From: an uncultured Chloroflexota bacterium
GTDB lineage: Bacteria; Chloroflexota; Anaerolineae; Anaerolineales; Anaerolineaceae
NCBI GenBank assembly: GCA_902791025.1
Contig: CADATZ010000011.1
Span: 19,575-83,574, forward strand
Reading direction: 5' to 3'
DNA: 64,000 nucleotides
Position numbers and translations under genes: made by a program
In this document: piece by piece, positions 17,135 to 25,921 of the stretch
Layout of the letters: every line of letters begins with the position of its first letter
Numbering within the stretch: position 1 is the stretch's first letter
Notes under the pieces: model-generated
Database searches by the model: none
Told to the model about the DNA's origin: nothing
What the model saw: only the letters and a program-made list of their open reading frames with translations

Positions 17135-18256
17135 TTACAAGGATTGCAGATATGCCATGAAGTTTTGTTTGTTTTCAAGGGCTGTTGTGGTGGGACGGCC
17201 GAGATCATCACGGGCACCGAGCGCGCATTTTGCCTCGATGAATGTGAGTTCTCCGCCTTCCCGGGCTTCGCTGAGTGCCTTGTCAAGTTCCTCATAATCG
17301 GAGACACTGACCGCTTTAGGATAACCGCATGCTCTCGCGATGGCGGGAAGATCGATCTGCCCCGCGACGGTCGGCATTCCGCCGACGGTTTCATGAGCGG
17401 CGTTGTTGATGACGATGTGGATCAGGTTCTCCGGTTTATTTGCACCGATAACCGCCATCGCGCCCATGTGCATCAGCACGGCGCCGTCGCCATCGATGCA
17501 CCAGATGCGCTGATCGGGTTTGTTGAGTGCCGCGCCGAGGGCAATGGAGCTGCTGTGTCCCATGGATCCGACGGTCAGGAAGTCATATCCGTGGGGCTGG
17601 TCGTTTGCCGCGCGGAGTTCAAAAAGTTCCCGGCTGGCTTTTCCCGTGGTGGAGATGATGGGATCTTTTCCGCTGATGGCGATGATATGACGGATGATTT
17701 CCTCTCGGATCATGGTGTTATCGTTATGATATTTCACCTTCCCGTCGTATTCCAGCGCACCTTTGCGGATCACGAAGGCGACGTCTTTCCCCTGCGAGAG
17801 CAGCGCCCGGAAGTCAGCCATTTTGGCGGTGAGTTCTTCTTCAGTGGTGTCCTTGCTGAGGATGAATGAGTCGATTCCCATATCCTCCAGGAGCTTTACG
17901 GTCACTTCTCCCTGGTAGATGTGCTGTGGTTCATCGTGGACGCCCGGCTCGCCGCGCCATCCGATGACAAAAATTACCGGAATAGCATAAACCTTTTCGT
18001 TGAGCAGACTGGCGGCTGGGTTGATGATGTTGCCTTCGCCGGAGTTCTGCATGTACACCACGGGAACCTTGCCGGTAGAGAGGTGATAGCCGGCTGCCAG
18101 AGCAGCAGCGTTGCCTTCATTGGCGGCGATGATGTGATGGTGCGGGTCGATCCCGTATGTATTCATGATGTAATTACACAGGGCTTTGAGCTGTGAATCC
18201 GGAACACCGGTGTAAAAATCAGAACCGAGAATTTTAACAAATGTTTCAGCCTGCAT
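17135..18256 (-). CDS. aepY: Phosphonopyruvate decarboxylase
   Basis: This 373-residue thiamine-diphosphate enzyme has family length. It starts with FYTGVPDSQLKALCNYI and has ANEGNAAALAAGYHL, which carries the catalytic Glu, then GWRGEPGVHDEPQHIYQG. The C-terminal ThDP motif runs from GDGAVLMHMGAM to NNAAHETVGG. It decarboxylates phosphonopyruvate to phosphonoacetaldehyde and so pulls the unfavourable PEP mutase reaction forward. Its start overlaps the end of the reductase gene by 11 nt, and PEP mutase is encoded just upstream, so the three form one operon. Confidence 0.93.
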   Translation of the reverse strand: MQAETFVKILGSDFYTGVPDSQLKALCNYIMNTYGIDPHHHIIAANEGNAAALAAGYHLSTGKVPVVYMQNSGEGNIINPAASLLNEKVYAIPVIFVIGWRGEPGVHDEPQHIYQGEVTVKLLEDMGIDSFILSKDTTEEELTAKMADFRALLSQGKDVAFVIRKGALEYDGKVKYHNDNTMIREEIIRHIIAISGKDPIISTTGKASRELFELRAANDQPHGYDFLTVGSMGHSSSIALGAALNKPDQRIWCIDGDGAVLMHMGAMAVIGANKPENLIHIVINNAAHETVGGMPTVAGQIDLPAIARACGYPKAVSVSDYEELDKALSEAREGGELTFIEAKCALGARDDLGRPTTTALENKQNFMAYLQSL

Positions 18257-19364
18257 ACGTTTTTTCCTTCAGTATTTCGTGATAAAGTAAATCGATCGTC
18301 CCCTCATCCAGCAGAACCGGATGGTTCTTGAGCCGCTGTGGGTTGACGGATGTGCGCAATTCCGCAAATTGAGCTTCGGTTGCTTCCGGAACTTCGAGGG
18401 CAAGAGAATTGAAGATGAAATTGAACCGGTCAGAGGCTTCCAGCGGCGTTTGACAGCCCATGGTGTCAGCGATTTCATTGAGTGTACTGCGCAGATAATC
18501 TTCTCCGCGCGGGTCGATGCAGCGGTCTGTATTTTCGATCATCCACGGGAAAAGCACACGGCAGCACAGGGCGGCGGCATGGCCATGGGAGGTCCCGAAG
18601 AGACTTGTGATCTTGTAGCACATGGCATGCCCGGCAGTGGTCTGTGTGATGTTGATGGCTTTGCCCGCGATATTAGCCGCGTGGAGCATCCCCTCATTTC
18701 CTGCCGCATCATTGCTGAGATAAGCATCCATGTGCAGCAGGATCATCCGGATCGCTTCACGGCTGAAGGCTTTGCTTTCCGCTGTGCTGTTGACAGACCA
18801 GAAGGATTCCAGCGCGTGACAGAATGCGTCCAGCATGGTAGCCTTTTTCTGATAGAGCGGAAGAGTTTCCAAAACGGTAGGATCAAAAAGCACGGCATCA
18901 GGAATGCAGCTCAGGTCATTGACGGATTGTTTGACACCGTTATAGTAGATGACCGCGAAACGGGTTGCTTCCGAGCCGGTACCGGCTGTGGTTGGCATTG
19001 CCAGGAAAGGAATCTCATTCGGGATGATGGTCTGTTCCAGATAGTTTCGGGAGTGTTCCATATTGCTGAAGAGCTTGATACACTTGGCGACGTCGATAGC
19101 GGAACCTCCGCCGACGGCAATAATGGCATCGCAGTCTTCCCGATGGAACACATCCACACCGGCGGAGACGGATTCATAGACCGGGTTGGGCGTAAAATCC
19201 GAGAAGGGGGTGACTTTTATTCCCGTCCGCTCCGGCAGCGTGTCAAAGTATTCATTGATTTTCAGTCGTTTGATCGATGCCCCGCAGACCAGCAGCAGGT
19301 TTTTCACCCGATGTTCCGCCAGCCAGCCATCAATTTCTCTGTAAGAAAAAAACAAATCCTGCAT
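18246..19364 (-). CDS. Iron-containing alcohol dehydrogenase, probably phosphonoacetaldehyde reductase
   Basis: Group III metal-dependent alcohol dehydrogenase of about 372 residues. It has the nucleotide-binding IIAVGGGSAIDVAKCIK and MPTTAGTGSEATRFAV motifs and metal-ligand histidines in DAFCHALESF and HGHAAALC. Lying between aepY and PEP mutase genes, it most likely reduces phosphonoacetaldehyde to 2-hydroxyethylphosphonate. No aminotransferase (AepZ) is present in the window, which favours the alcohol branch. I place the start at 19364; an upstream in-frame ATG at 19391 would lie inside the heptamer array. The ribosome site is weak, so the exact start is uncertain. Confidence 0.82.
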   Translation of the reverse strand: MQDLFFSYREIDGWLAEHRVKNLLLVCGASIKRLKINEYFDTLPERTGIKVTPFSDFTPNPVYESVSAGVDVFHREDCDAIIAVGGGSAIDVAKCIKLFSNMEHSRNYLEQTIIPNEIPFLAMPTTAGTGSEATRFAVIYYNGVKQSVNDLSCIPDAVLFDPTVLETLPLYQKKATMLDAFCHALESFWSVNSTAESKAFSREAIRMILLHMDAYLSNDAAGNEGMLHAANIAGKAINITQTTAGHAMCYKITSLFGTSHGHAAALCCRVLFPWMIENTDRCIDPRGEDYLRSTLNEIADTMGCQTPLEASDRFNFIFNSLALEVPEATEAQFAELRTSVNPQRLKNHPVLLDEGTIDLLYHEILKEKTYAG

Positions 19365-19375
19365 CTTCCATCTGT

Positions 19376-19521
19376 CCCCTGCATCCTGCATCCTACATCC
19401 TGCATCCTACATCCTACATCCTACATCCTACATCCTACATCCTACATCCTAATTCCTATCTCCTAATTCCTATCTCCTATCTCCTATCTCCTATCTCCTA
19501 TCTCCTATCTCCTATCTCCTA
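19376..19521. repeat. Heptamer array (TCCTACA / TCCTATC types)
   Basis: About 20 tandem units of exactly 7 nt: first mainly CATCCTA, then TATCTCC. The array fills the whole space between the reductase start and the PEP mutase stop, and the TAG stop of the latter (19519-19521) is formed by the array. Confidence 0.92.
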
Positions 19522-21531
19522 TACCTGCTCTTCCGGAATAAGACGGATAATATCTTTAAATGGCATCAGAATGCTGTCGCACTCTTCCGCCCGGTGGTTT
19601 TCGAGGATCATCCTGGCGGCCTGCTGAATGGCAGGAACCTGTGCCCGCATCAGCTGGTTCGCATAGATAATGATGTTTGCGCCGCGTTCTTTCCATTCCT
19701 CTTCCTTGACGGAATTGAACGAGGTCGGGACCAGAACGATTGGGGTGGTTGGATCCTTTTCACGGAAGCGGGAGATGAATTCGAAAATTTCCGAAGGATC
19801 CTTTTTGCGGCTGTGCATCATGATGGCATCCGCTCCGGCTTCCGCGAAAGCGAAAGCTCGGTTGAGGGCATCTTCCATTCCTCTTTCAAGGATCAGACTC
19901 TCAATGCGGGCACAAATCATGAAATCGCGTGTCTTTTGAGCTTTTTTCCCTGCCCGGATCTTTTCGCAGAAGTTTTCAATGGAGTCCTGCGTCTGTTCGA
20001 CTTCCGTACCGAACAGGCTGTTTTTCTTCAGACCGGTTTTGTCCTCGATGATGACCATGGAAACGCCGAGCCGTTCCAGACTTCGGACGGTGTAGACGAA
20101 ATGCTCTGTCTTTCCGCCGGTGTCACCGTCGAAGATGATGGGTTTTGTGGTGACTTCCATGATGTCCTCAATTGTGCGGAAGCGGGATGTCATGTCGACC
20201 AGTTCGATATCCGGCTTGCCCTTTGCGGTACTGTCGCAGAGAGAGGAAATCCACATGGCATCATACTGGCGGGCTCCGCCATCCTGATAGACAATCGTAT
20301 TTTCCACGATCAGCCCGGTGAGGCCGTCATGGGCTTCCATGGCTGTGATGAGTCCTTTGGCGTTCAGCATGCGGCGCAGACGTCCCCGGCGGATATCGGG
20401 CATCGCCAGGTCTGCGCGGGTGCGGCTGTCAATTTCCTTATATTTCGGGTCGCTGCTGTAGGGATATTCCACCAATTTCCCGCCGTAGGAAGCAAGGATG
20501 GAAACCACCTCATCCCGGATCGGCTTTTGAAACCCGCTGACCCAGTCGTCACCGTGGACAACGATATCCGGATGGAGCTTTTCCAGGTTTTCTTTGTAGG
20601 AAAGTGTCTTCTGTTCGACGACTTTCTGTACACCGGCGATGTTCTCAAACATGATGCGCCGTTCTGATTCCGGAACCAGCGGGAAGCGTTTGTAGGAAGC
20701 CACTGCTTCGTCAGAAAGAACACCGATGATCAGTTTCCCCAGACGGGCGGCTTTGCGGATGATCGCGATATGCCCGCCATGGATGATATCGGAGGAAAAG
20801 CACATGTAAACGGTTCGGGATTCGATCTCTTTCAGTTTAGCGGTGACGATGGCCAGGTCTTCCGGGTTGTCGATTTCAGCACATAACAGGTTTCTCACAT
20901 CCAGTGCACGGATGTTTGCAGCTCCATTCAGTTCATTCAAAGCGTTTTCCGCATAAACTTTGGTCTGTCCTGCGTCGCAGAATTCGATGATTTTGTTGAG
21001 CCAGAGATGCCAGTCATCGCGTTTCAGGTGATAAAGCGCCTGGGCTTCCATCGCGTCGTTGAAGAATTCAATGCCGACCTTGAGCACCTGTCCGTCCTGT
21101 ATGACTGCCTTGAAGTCCTTTTCCGGCAGCGGCATGGTGGAAGAGACCGTCATGCAGGAATCCGGACTGGCGATGACGCGCTCAAAGACCTCGTTTTCAA
21201 AGACCAGATCCCCATGCATCAGGATGATGTCGTCATCCAGATATTCCCTTGCGCAGTAAATGCTGTAGATGTAATTGGTCTGATCGTAGATCGGATTTCG
21301 CACAAAGGTGAAATGAAGCGGCAGGTCCAAGCTTTCGCAGTAACGGACCAATACCGCGTCATAATAACCGGTTGTCATGACAACTTCGCTGATTCCGGCT
21401 TGAGCGATCAATGTCAGCTGCCGGGAAAGAATGGTTTCTTTCGGAGAAATCTCCGTCATGCATTTCGGGTGTTCACTGGTGAGTACACCCATTCGGGACC
21501 CAAGCCCGGAGTTCAGGATCAATGCTTTCAT
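19519..21531 (-). CDS. pepM: Three-domain PEP mutase: nucleotidyltransferase - cytidylyltransferase - PEP mutase
   Basis: The 670-residue protein is much longer than plain PEP mutase (about 300). Residues 1-235 are a sugar-nucleotidyltransferase-type domain with the GxGxR motif in LNSGLGSRMG (7-16). Residues 238-375 are a cytidylyltransferase of the glycerol-3-phosphate/ethanolamine-phosphate type, with HGGH at 251-254. Residues 385-670 are PEP mutase/isocitrate-lyase fold, with AMEAHDGL (397-404), FDGDTGG (467-473) and the PEP mutase signature EDKTGLKKNS (496-505). It should convert PEP to phosphonopyruvate and probably also activate a phosphonate product with CTP. It heads the phosphonate operon. 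The stop codon lies in a heptamer array. Confidence 0.9.
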   Translation of the reverse strand: MKALILNSGLGSRMGVLTSEHPKCMTEISPKETILSRQLTLIAQAGISEVVMTTGYYDAVLVRYCESLDLPLHFTFVRNPIYDQTNYIYSIYCAREYLDDDIILMHGDLVFENEVFERVIASPDSCMTVSSTMPLPEKDFKAVIQDGQVLKVGIEFFNDAMEAQALYHLKRDDWHLWLNKIIEFCDAGQTKVYAENALNELNGAANIRALDVRNLLCAEIDNPEDLAIVTAKLKEIESRTVYMCFSSDIIHGGHIAIIRKAARLGKLIIGVLSDEAVASYKRFPLVPESERRIMFENIAGVQKVVEQKTLSYKENLEKLHPDIVVHGDDWVSGFQKPIRDEVVSILASYGGKLVEYPYSSDPKYKEIDSRTRADLAMPDIRRGRLRRMLNAKGLITAMEAHDGLTGLIVENTIVYQDGGARQYDAMWISSLCDSTAKGKPDIELVDMTSRFRTIEDIMEVTTKPIIFDGDTGGKTEHFVYTVRSLERLGVSMVIIEDKTGLKKNSLFGTEVEQTQDSIENFCEKIRAGKKAQKTRDFMICARIESLILERGMEDALNRAFAFAEAGADAIMMHSRKKDPSEIFEFISRFREKDPTTPIVLVPTSFNSVKEEEWKERGANIIIYANQLMRAQVPAIQQAARMILENHRAEECDSILMPFKDIIRLIPEEQV

Positions 21532-21548
21532 GTTTTTTTCTCTTAACT

Positions 21549-21582
21549 TAGGGAATAGGATATAGGAGATAGGGAATAGTGA
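21549..21582. repeat. Heptamer array (TAGGRNA type)
   Basis: Five 7-nt units (TAGGGAA, TAGGATA, TAGGAGA, TAGGGAA, TAGTGAA) lie upstream of the PEP mutase start. Each unit contains TAG. The sequence is almost identical to the array at 49446. Confidence 0.85.
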
Positions 21583-21617
21583 AAATCCGGCAACGTTTCT
21601 GATAATTCTTGTGTCAT

Positions 21618-21656
21618 ATACCTAACACCTAATACCTAAAAACTAAAAACTAATCT
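21618..21656. repeat. Heptamer array (ACCTAAY type)
   Basis: Five 7-nt units (ACCTAAC, ACCTAAT, ACCTAAA, AACTAAA, AACTAAT). The TAG stop of the minus-strand small membrane protein gene (21650-21652) lies inside it. Confidence 0.8.
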
Positions 21657-21901
21657 TCATCATCAAGACCGGAGAGCTGTTCTTCGACGGAGACGCCGGT
21701 ATTCTCTTCACCGGATTTGCTGACTTTGCGGCGGATCTTCCGCCAGTAGTACCCAAAAGCGGCTCCGCCGACGACGACAGCGCCGATGATCAGTTCAATA
21801 ACGTAGGATGTGGTGGCAGGATCGATGTAAGCGGCTGCCGGAGAAAAAGAGCCGAACAGTACAAAGCACCACACAAACAGGATCATAGTAAATTGATTCA
21901 T
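21650..21901 (-). CDS. Small membrane protein with AYIDPxTTSY motif
   Basis: The 83-residue product has a cleavable or anchoring N-terminal hydrophobic segment ending in SPAAAYIDPATTSY, a second membrane helix (about 33-52) and a charged acidic tail. Short proteins with a YIDPGTGSY-like motif after a signal sequence occur near envelope-polysaccharide and phosphonate genes in several phyla; their role is unknown. Ribosome site AAAGGTTATAAAA. It lies between PEP mutase and the YidC-transferase fusion on the same strand, so it may belong to the same pathway. Confidence 0.7.
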   Translation of the reverse strand: MNQFTMILFVWCFVLFGSFSPAAAYIDPATTSYVIELIIGAVVVGGAAFGYYWRKIRRKVSKSGEENTGVSVEEQLSGLDDED

Positions 21902-21923
21902 TTTTATAACCTTTCTTATTTCT

Positions 21924-22015
21924 ATTTAGAACAGAGCACATGGGGACTGGCATCTTGTGCGGCGCAGCCCGCACAAGTGTGCCTGTCCCCATGTGCGTCG
22001 CTGTGGGTTCCGAAT
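21924..22015. mobile_element. 92-bp MITE/REP-like element, copy 5 (reverse type)
   Basis: Well preserved: core 21936-21996 with GCACATGGGGACTGGCA and GCCTGTCCCCATGTGC, terminal repeats ATTTAGAAC (21924-21932) and GTTCCGAAT (22007-22015). It separates the small membrane protein gene from the fusion gene. Confidence 0.92.
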
Positions 22016-22029
22016 AGTTACCCCTTTCT

Positions 22030-24141
22030 TTATTTTTTCTCTTTCAGCAGGCGGGAGATGATGTATTTGGCACCGTTTTGTCCGCTGCTGCCGATGTTAT
22101 ATACATTTTCTTTCATAAACGTATCAATCGTCTGCCGGTATTCTTCCGCACGTTCGAATACATCTTTGACGTGAGTGGTAATGTTAGAAACCTCAGACAG
22201 ATCAATGGAGATGCCGCAGACATTGCGGAAGGTGATCTCCATGGGTTTGTTTTCATATTGGTCATATTCCGGGTTGATGACCTTCATCGGTGTATTGATG
22301 CAAAGCGCCGGTCGTTTGGTGACATAACTGTATTCAAAGGTTACGCCGGACCAATCAGTTATGAGCAGATCCGCGGAATAAATTGACTCGTGGGAAGAGA
22401 AGTTGCCCTCAAAAACCAGTCTGTCTCCCGTTTTGTCCGCGTAACGGCTTTCAAGTCCCGGTATGAACTCCGGATTGCGTTTGACATATTGCGGATGCGG
22501 CCGGACGACGACCTTATAGCCGGCATCGTAAAGACGGTCGATAAGCTCCGTGATGCAGCTTTCCATGATGTTGCCGGGATGGTGGGATGGGGCGATGAGG
22601 ATCATCTTTGTGTTATCATCCCGTTTTGGGAGATGTTCATGTTCCCGCAGGAGGCGGTCCAGCTGACCGTAACCGTGTTCCACCAGATTTTTCGGCTTCA
22701 GGGCATATTTCTTTTCATTTTCACGAATCTCGCGGACCTGGTAGGGACCAACGGTGAAGATGGTGTCGAAGTGATCAAAGGCAGCTTTGCGGTACGCCAT
22801 GGTGGTCGACATCAACGCATGAAAGACATAGATGTATTCTATATCGCGCCGGACAACAGAGCGCTTGATGTGGTAGGTCTGCAGGTCCGGCATAGTCATC
22901 ACCACGATGGGAACATCCAGCTGCGCGAAAAAAGTTCCCAGACTGCGGTCACTGACGTAGTAAGGGACGAGGTTCGGTTCATTCATCTGAAAGACCTGAT
23001 CTTCCGGGTCTCCCGTTACATAGTGAATGATGATTTTTGTGTGCTTCAGCAGGTATTCGATGATTTCGGCATAATAGTTATAAAAGCCGCTCTTTTCGGA
23101 ATAGAAGACGACCAGCTTGTTCTGTGTGTCATAGAATCGCTCGATATCGTCCCGTTCCCGCAGCTGCAATTTGCGTTCTTCCTCGTGTTTGGCACGTGCT
23201 TCTTCACTCGTTTCGGCTTCCTCTGCCTTTTTTGCGTTTCGTGCTTCATAGTCGATATATTTTTCCGGAGCGTAGATCTTGTTCAGGATCGCAAGCTGGA
23301 CAATAGCCAACAGGTTGGAACAGATCCAGTACAACCCGATGCCCGCAGGGACCAGGAAGGTGAAATAAAGGGAAAAAAGCACGAGGAAAATTGTCATCCC
23401 CCATTGCTGGAGTTTCCCCTGTTCCCGCTGCAGCACATTGTTGCGGTCCTGGTAGAGGCAGAGAGCCAGTGCGCTCAGCCCGGAGATCAGCGGGATCAGC
23501 AATGTGGCATTTGGTGTTTTCAGTGAAGGTATTTCGGAAAGGCGGATGCCGAGAAAGTCCAGCTCCATCGTGCGGATCTTTTCAAAGGTTTCCGGTGTGA
23601 GCAGCCCGGTCTCACGGATCGCTTCTGTAAAGGAGCTGTTCTGAATGGCCTCAATGACCTGAAGCTCGGAGGAATTGCCGGTGAGTTCTTTGTTCAGCAG
23701 CTGTCCGGTGGTTTGGATCAGAGACTGTGCGGTTTGGCTCGCGACTCGGAAAAGATGCTGAAGCGGATGATAAATGACCTGGATCAGGCCGAGAATGATC
23801 GGAATTTGAATGACGGTGGGCAGGCAGCCGATGCCGGGATTGTAGCCTTCCCGTTCAAAGAGTTTGTATTGTTCTTCGCCGATTCGTTCTTTGTCCCCGG
23901 CGTAAAGCTTTTTGATCTCATCGATTTCCGGCTGGAGTTTGACCATCTTGATGGAGTTCTTCTGCACCATCAGGGAAATCGGCAGCAGGATGAGCTTGGA
24001 AATTAATGTGAAAAGGATGATGGTCAGCCCGTAATTCTGCACAAGGTTGTAGCAGAAGTACATGATCCATCCCAGCGGTTTTCCTAATATGGTGTTGATG
24101 ATTTCCAAAATGTTTTCCTTAATCCCGCTCCATGCCGGCAT
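22030..24141 (-). CDS. YidC/Oxa1 insertase fused to a CDP-glycerol glycerophosphotransferase domain
   Basis: Residues about 1-290 form a YidC/Oxa1-type membrane insertase with five helices; the conserved groove position after helix 1 reads SKLILLPISLM, with Lys where Arg is usual. A charged helical linker (about 295-340) joins it to a cytoplasmic TagB/TagF-like domain (about 345-700) with APSHHPGN, VVRPHPQY, LLITDWSGVTFEYSYVTKRP and a C-terminal helix. The second domain transfers glycerol phosphate or a similar CDP-activated group to a lipid or glycan. The fusion is unusual. An ATG at 24141 is chosen; a TTG three codons upstream is possible. It follows the phosphonate genes, so a CMP-activated phosphonate is an attractive donor (inference). 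Confidence 0.87.
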   Translation of the reverse strand: MPAWSGIKENILEIINTILGKPLGWIMYFCYNLVQNYGLTIILFTLISKLILLPISLMVQKNSIKMVKLQPEIDEIKKLYAGDKERIGEEQYKLFEREGYNPGIGCLPTVIQIPIILGLIQVIYHPLQHLFRVASQTAQSLIQTTGQLLNKELTGNSSELQVIEAIQNSSFTEAIRETGLLTPETFEKIRTMELDFLGIRLSEIPSLKTPNATLLIPLISGLSALALCLYQDRNNVLQREQGKLQQWGMTIFLVLFSLYFTFLVPAGIGLYWICSNLLAIVQLAILNKIYAPEKYIDYEARNAKKAEEAETSEEARAKHEEERKLQLRERDDIERFYDTQNKLVVFYSEKSGFYNYYAEIIEYLLKHTKIIIHYVTGDPEDQVFQMNEPNLVPYYVSDRSLGTFFAQLDVPIVVMTMPDLQTYHIKRSVVRRDIEYIYVFHALMSTTMAYRKAAFDHFDTIFTVGPYQVREIRENEKKYALKPKNLVEHGYGQLDRLLREHEHLPKRDDNTKMILIAPSHHPGNIMESCITELIDRLYDAGYKVVVRPHPQYVKRNPEFIPGLESRYADKTGDRLVFEGNFSSHESIYSADLLITDWSGVTFEYSYVTKRPALCINTPMKVINPEYDQYENKPMEITFRNVCGISIDLSEVSNITTHVKDVFERAEEYRQTIDTFMKENVYNIGSSGQNGAKYIISRLLKEKK

Positions 24142-24288
24142 GGAGCTCAAAGTTCACCATTTTGATTATAATACGGTTTTTCGGTTCGGATTATGATTCA
24201 TGCTTTGGGCGAGGCACCGGGCCTGGTGCTCCGTCAAAGGAATATCGGCTATCTTATGAACAGTACCCCTTTATCATAAAATTATGTA

Positions 24289-24294
24289 TATAAT
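24289..24294 (+). promoter_or_regulatory. -10 box of the S10 peptidase gene
   Basis: TATAAT lies 42 nt before the ATG in the AT-rich divergent region 24142-24336. A clear -35 box is not visible. The rest of the region shows nothing else. Confidence 0.5.
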
Positions 24295-24336
24295 TACCTT
24301 AAATTCAATCATTCATGCATGAAGGAGAATTACCAA

Positions 24337-25806
24337 ATGGCAGAAGAAAACGTAAAAGAGATTTCCCCGGCGGAGAAACCGCAGGATCATCTGGTGACGT
24401 CAAAACACTGCGTTACTATCAACGGAAAAGAGCTTCATTACACGGTGACGGTGGGCACGATGGTCGTGAGCAGGGAATCCACGAAAGATGGGGTGTATGA
24501 AGGCGAAAAGCCCTGCTTTGAGATCTTTTTTACCGCGTATACGCTCGATGAACCGGGTGATATCGCCGAACGTCCGCTGACCTTTTCCTTCAACGGCGGA
24601 CCGGGTTCTGCCTCCATGTGGGTTCATATGGGTTTCCTGGGCCCGCGGCGGGTCAGTCTCGACGCGGACGGCAATGTCACGAAGTTTCCCGCACCGGTGA
24701 TCGACAATGAATTTTCGATCCTTGATATGACCGACCTGGTTTTCATTGACCCTGTCAATACCGGATATTCCCGTGCCATTGTCGGCAACAAGGAGGAAGA
24801 TTTTTACGGTTACAAGAATGACGTCAGCTCTGTCGGTGATTTCATCCGCCTTTATGTCACCCGCTATGAACGCTGGGCTTCTCCGAAATATCTGGCTGGG
24901 GAGTCCTACGGGACACCACGCTCTGTCGGTCTGGCAAAATATCTTTCCGATGAGTACAGCCTGGATCTCAACGGACTGATGCTGATTTCCACGGCAAACG
25001 ACTTCGCCACACTGGAATTTGACCCCGGTAATGAGCTGCCTTTCATATTGTTCCTGCCGACCTATGCCGCGGATGCCTGGTATTACAAAAAGGCCGATCC
25101 GAAGTATCTGGCGATGAGCATTGAGGATTACATGGCTGAGGTTCGGGATTTCGCCGGAGGGGAATATCTGACTGCATTGTTCAAGGGCAGCCGGCTCAGT
25201 GCAGCGGAACGGGATGCGCTCGCGGAGAAGCTTTCCGCCTATACGGGCCTGAAAAAGCAGTATGTGCTGAATTCCAACCTGCGCATTGAGATCTCCGGTT
25301 TCTGTAAAGAACTGCTGCGGGATGAACACCTGGTGGTGGGACGGATCGACAGCCGCTATACGGGCACCGATCGCAATAATGTCGGCAGTTCCTTTGAGGA
25401 TGATCCATCCGGTTATCAGCTGAGTGGTGCTTTTGGCAGCGCGATCAATGATTATTTCCGCCGGGAGCTTGGATTCAAGTGCGAACGGCCTTACAAACCC
25501 TCCTCACCGTTGTGGAAGAACTGGAAATACAGCGAAAATTCCTATCTGCAGCAGCAGAACATCATCCGGGATGATATGGCGAAAAACAAGGATCTGAAGG
25601 TCTGGGTCATCTGCGGCTATTATGATCTGGCGACGCCATTCTTTGCCGCTGAATGGGTCTACGACCATATTTTCCTGGAACCGGAATATCAGAAGAATCT
25701 CTCCTTCACCTATTACCCGTCCGGACACATGATCTACCTGCATGAGCCCTCCCTCGCGCAGTTCCGTAAGGACGCGGAGAAGTGGTATCTGGGAGACAGA
25801 GGGTAA
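24337..25806 (+). CDS. Serine carboxypeptidase (peptidase family S10)
   Basis: About 489 residues. The S10 triad is visible: Ser in YLAGESYGTPRSVG, Asp in ICGYYDLATPFFAAEW, His in YYPSGHMIYLHEPS. The oxyanion/substrate segment FSFNGGPGSASMWVHMGFLG is typical. There is no signal peptide, so the enzyme is probably cytoplasmic, as for many bacterial S10 members that trim C-terminal residues from peptides. The start at 24337 is preferred over the ATG at 24319, because GAAGGAGAA (24321-24329) forms a ribosome site 7 nt upstream. It stands alone. Confidence 0.92.
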   Translation: MAEENVKEISPAEKPQDHLVTSKHCVTINGKELHYTVTVGTMVVSRESTKDGVYEGEKPCFEIFFTAYTLDEPGDIAERPLTFSFNGGPGSASMWVHMGFLGPRRVSLDADGNVTKFPAPVIDNEFSILDMTDLVFIDPVNTGYSRAIVGNKEEDFYGYKNDVSSVGDFIRLYVTRYERWASPKYLAGESYGTPRSVGLAKYLSDEYSLDLNGLMLISTANDFATLEFDPGNELPFILFLPTYAADAWYYKKADPKYLAMSIEDYMAEVRDFAGGEYLTALFKGSRLSAAERDALAEKLSAYTGLKKQYVLNSNLRIEISGFCKELLRDEHLVVGRIDSRYTGTDRNNVGSSFEDDPSGYQLSGAFGSAINDYFRRELGFKCERPYKPSSPLWKNWKYSENSYLQQQNIIRDDMAKNKDLKVWVICGYYDLATPFFAAEWVYDHIFLEPEYQKNLSFTYYPSGHMIYLHEPSLAQFRKDAEKWYLGDRG

Positions 25807-25829
25807 GAGTCCTCTGTATTTTTGTATCT

Positions 25830-25921
25830 GTTTAAGACGAAGCACTTGGGGACAGGCATCTTGTGCCGCGAAGCCGACACAGGAGTGCCTGTCCTCATGT
25901 GCGCCACTTAGTCAAGGTCAC
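25830..25921. mobile_element. 92-bp MITE/REP-like element, copy 6 (reverse type)
   Basis: Core 25842-25902 (GCACTTGGGGACAGGCA to GCCTGTCCTCATGTGC). Left terminal repeat GTTTAAGAC is clear, the right one is decayed and would overlap the stop codon of the next gene (25918). Confidence 0.8.

Noticed and set aside
18321..20667. Long plus-strand frames antisense to the reductase and PEP mutase genes (18321-19466, 19594-20667)
   Set aside because: They are shadows; one runs into the heptamer array and reads low-complexity repeats. No ribosome sites or motifs.
22390..23526. 378-residue open frame antisense to the YidC-transferase fusion
   Set aside because: Opposite strand carries recognisable YidC and TagF motifs; this frame has none.
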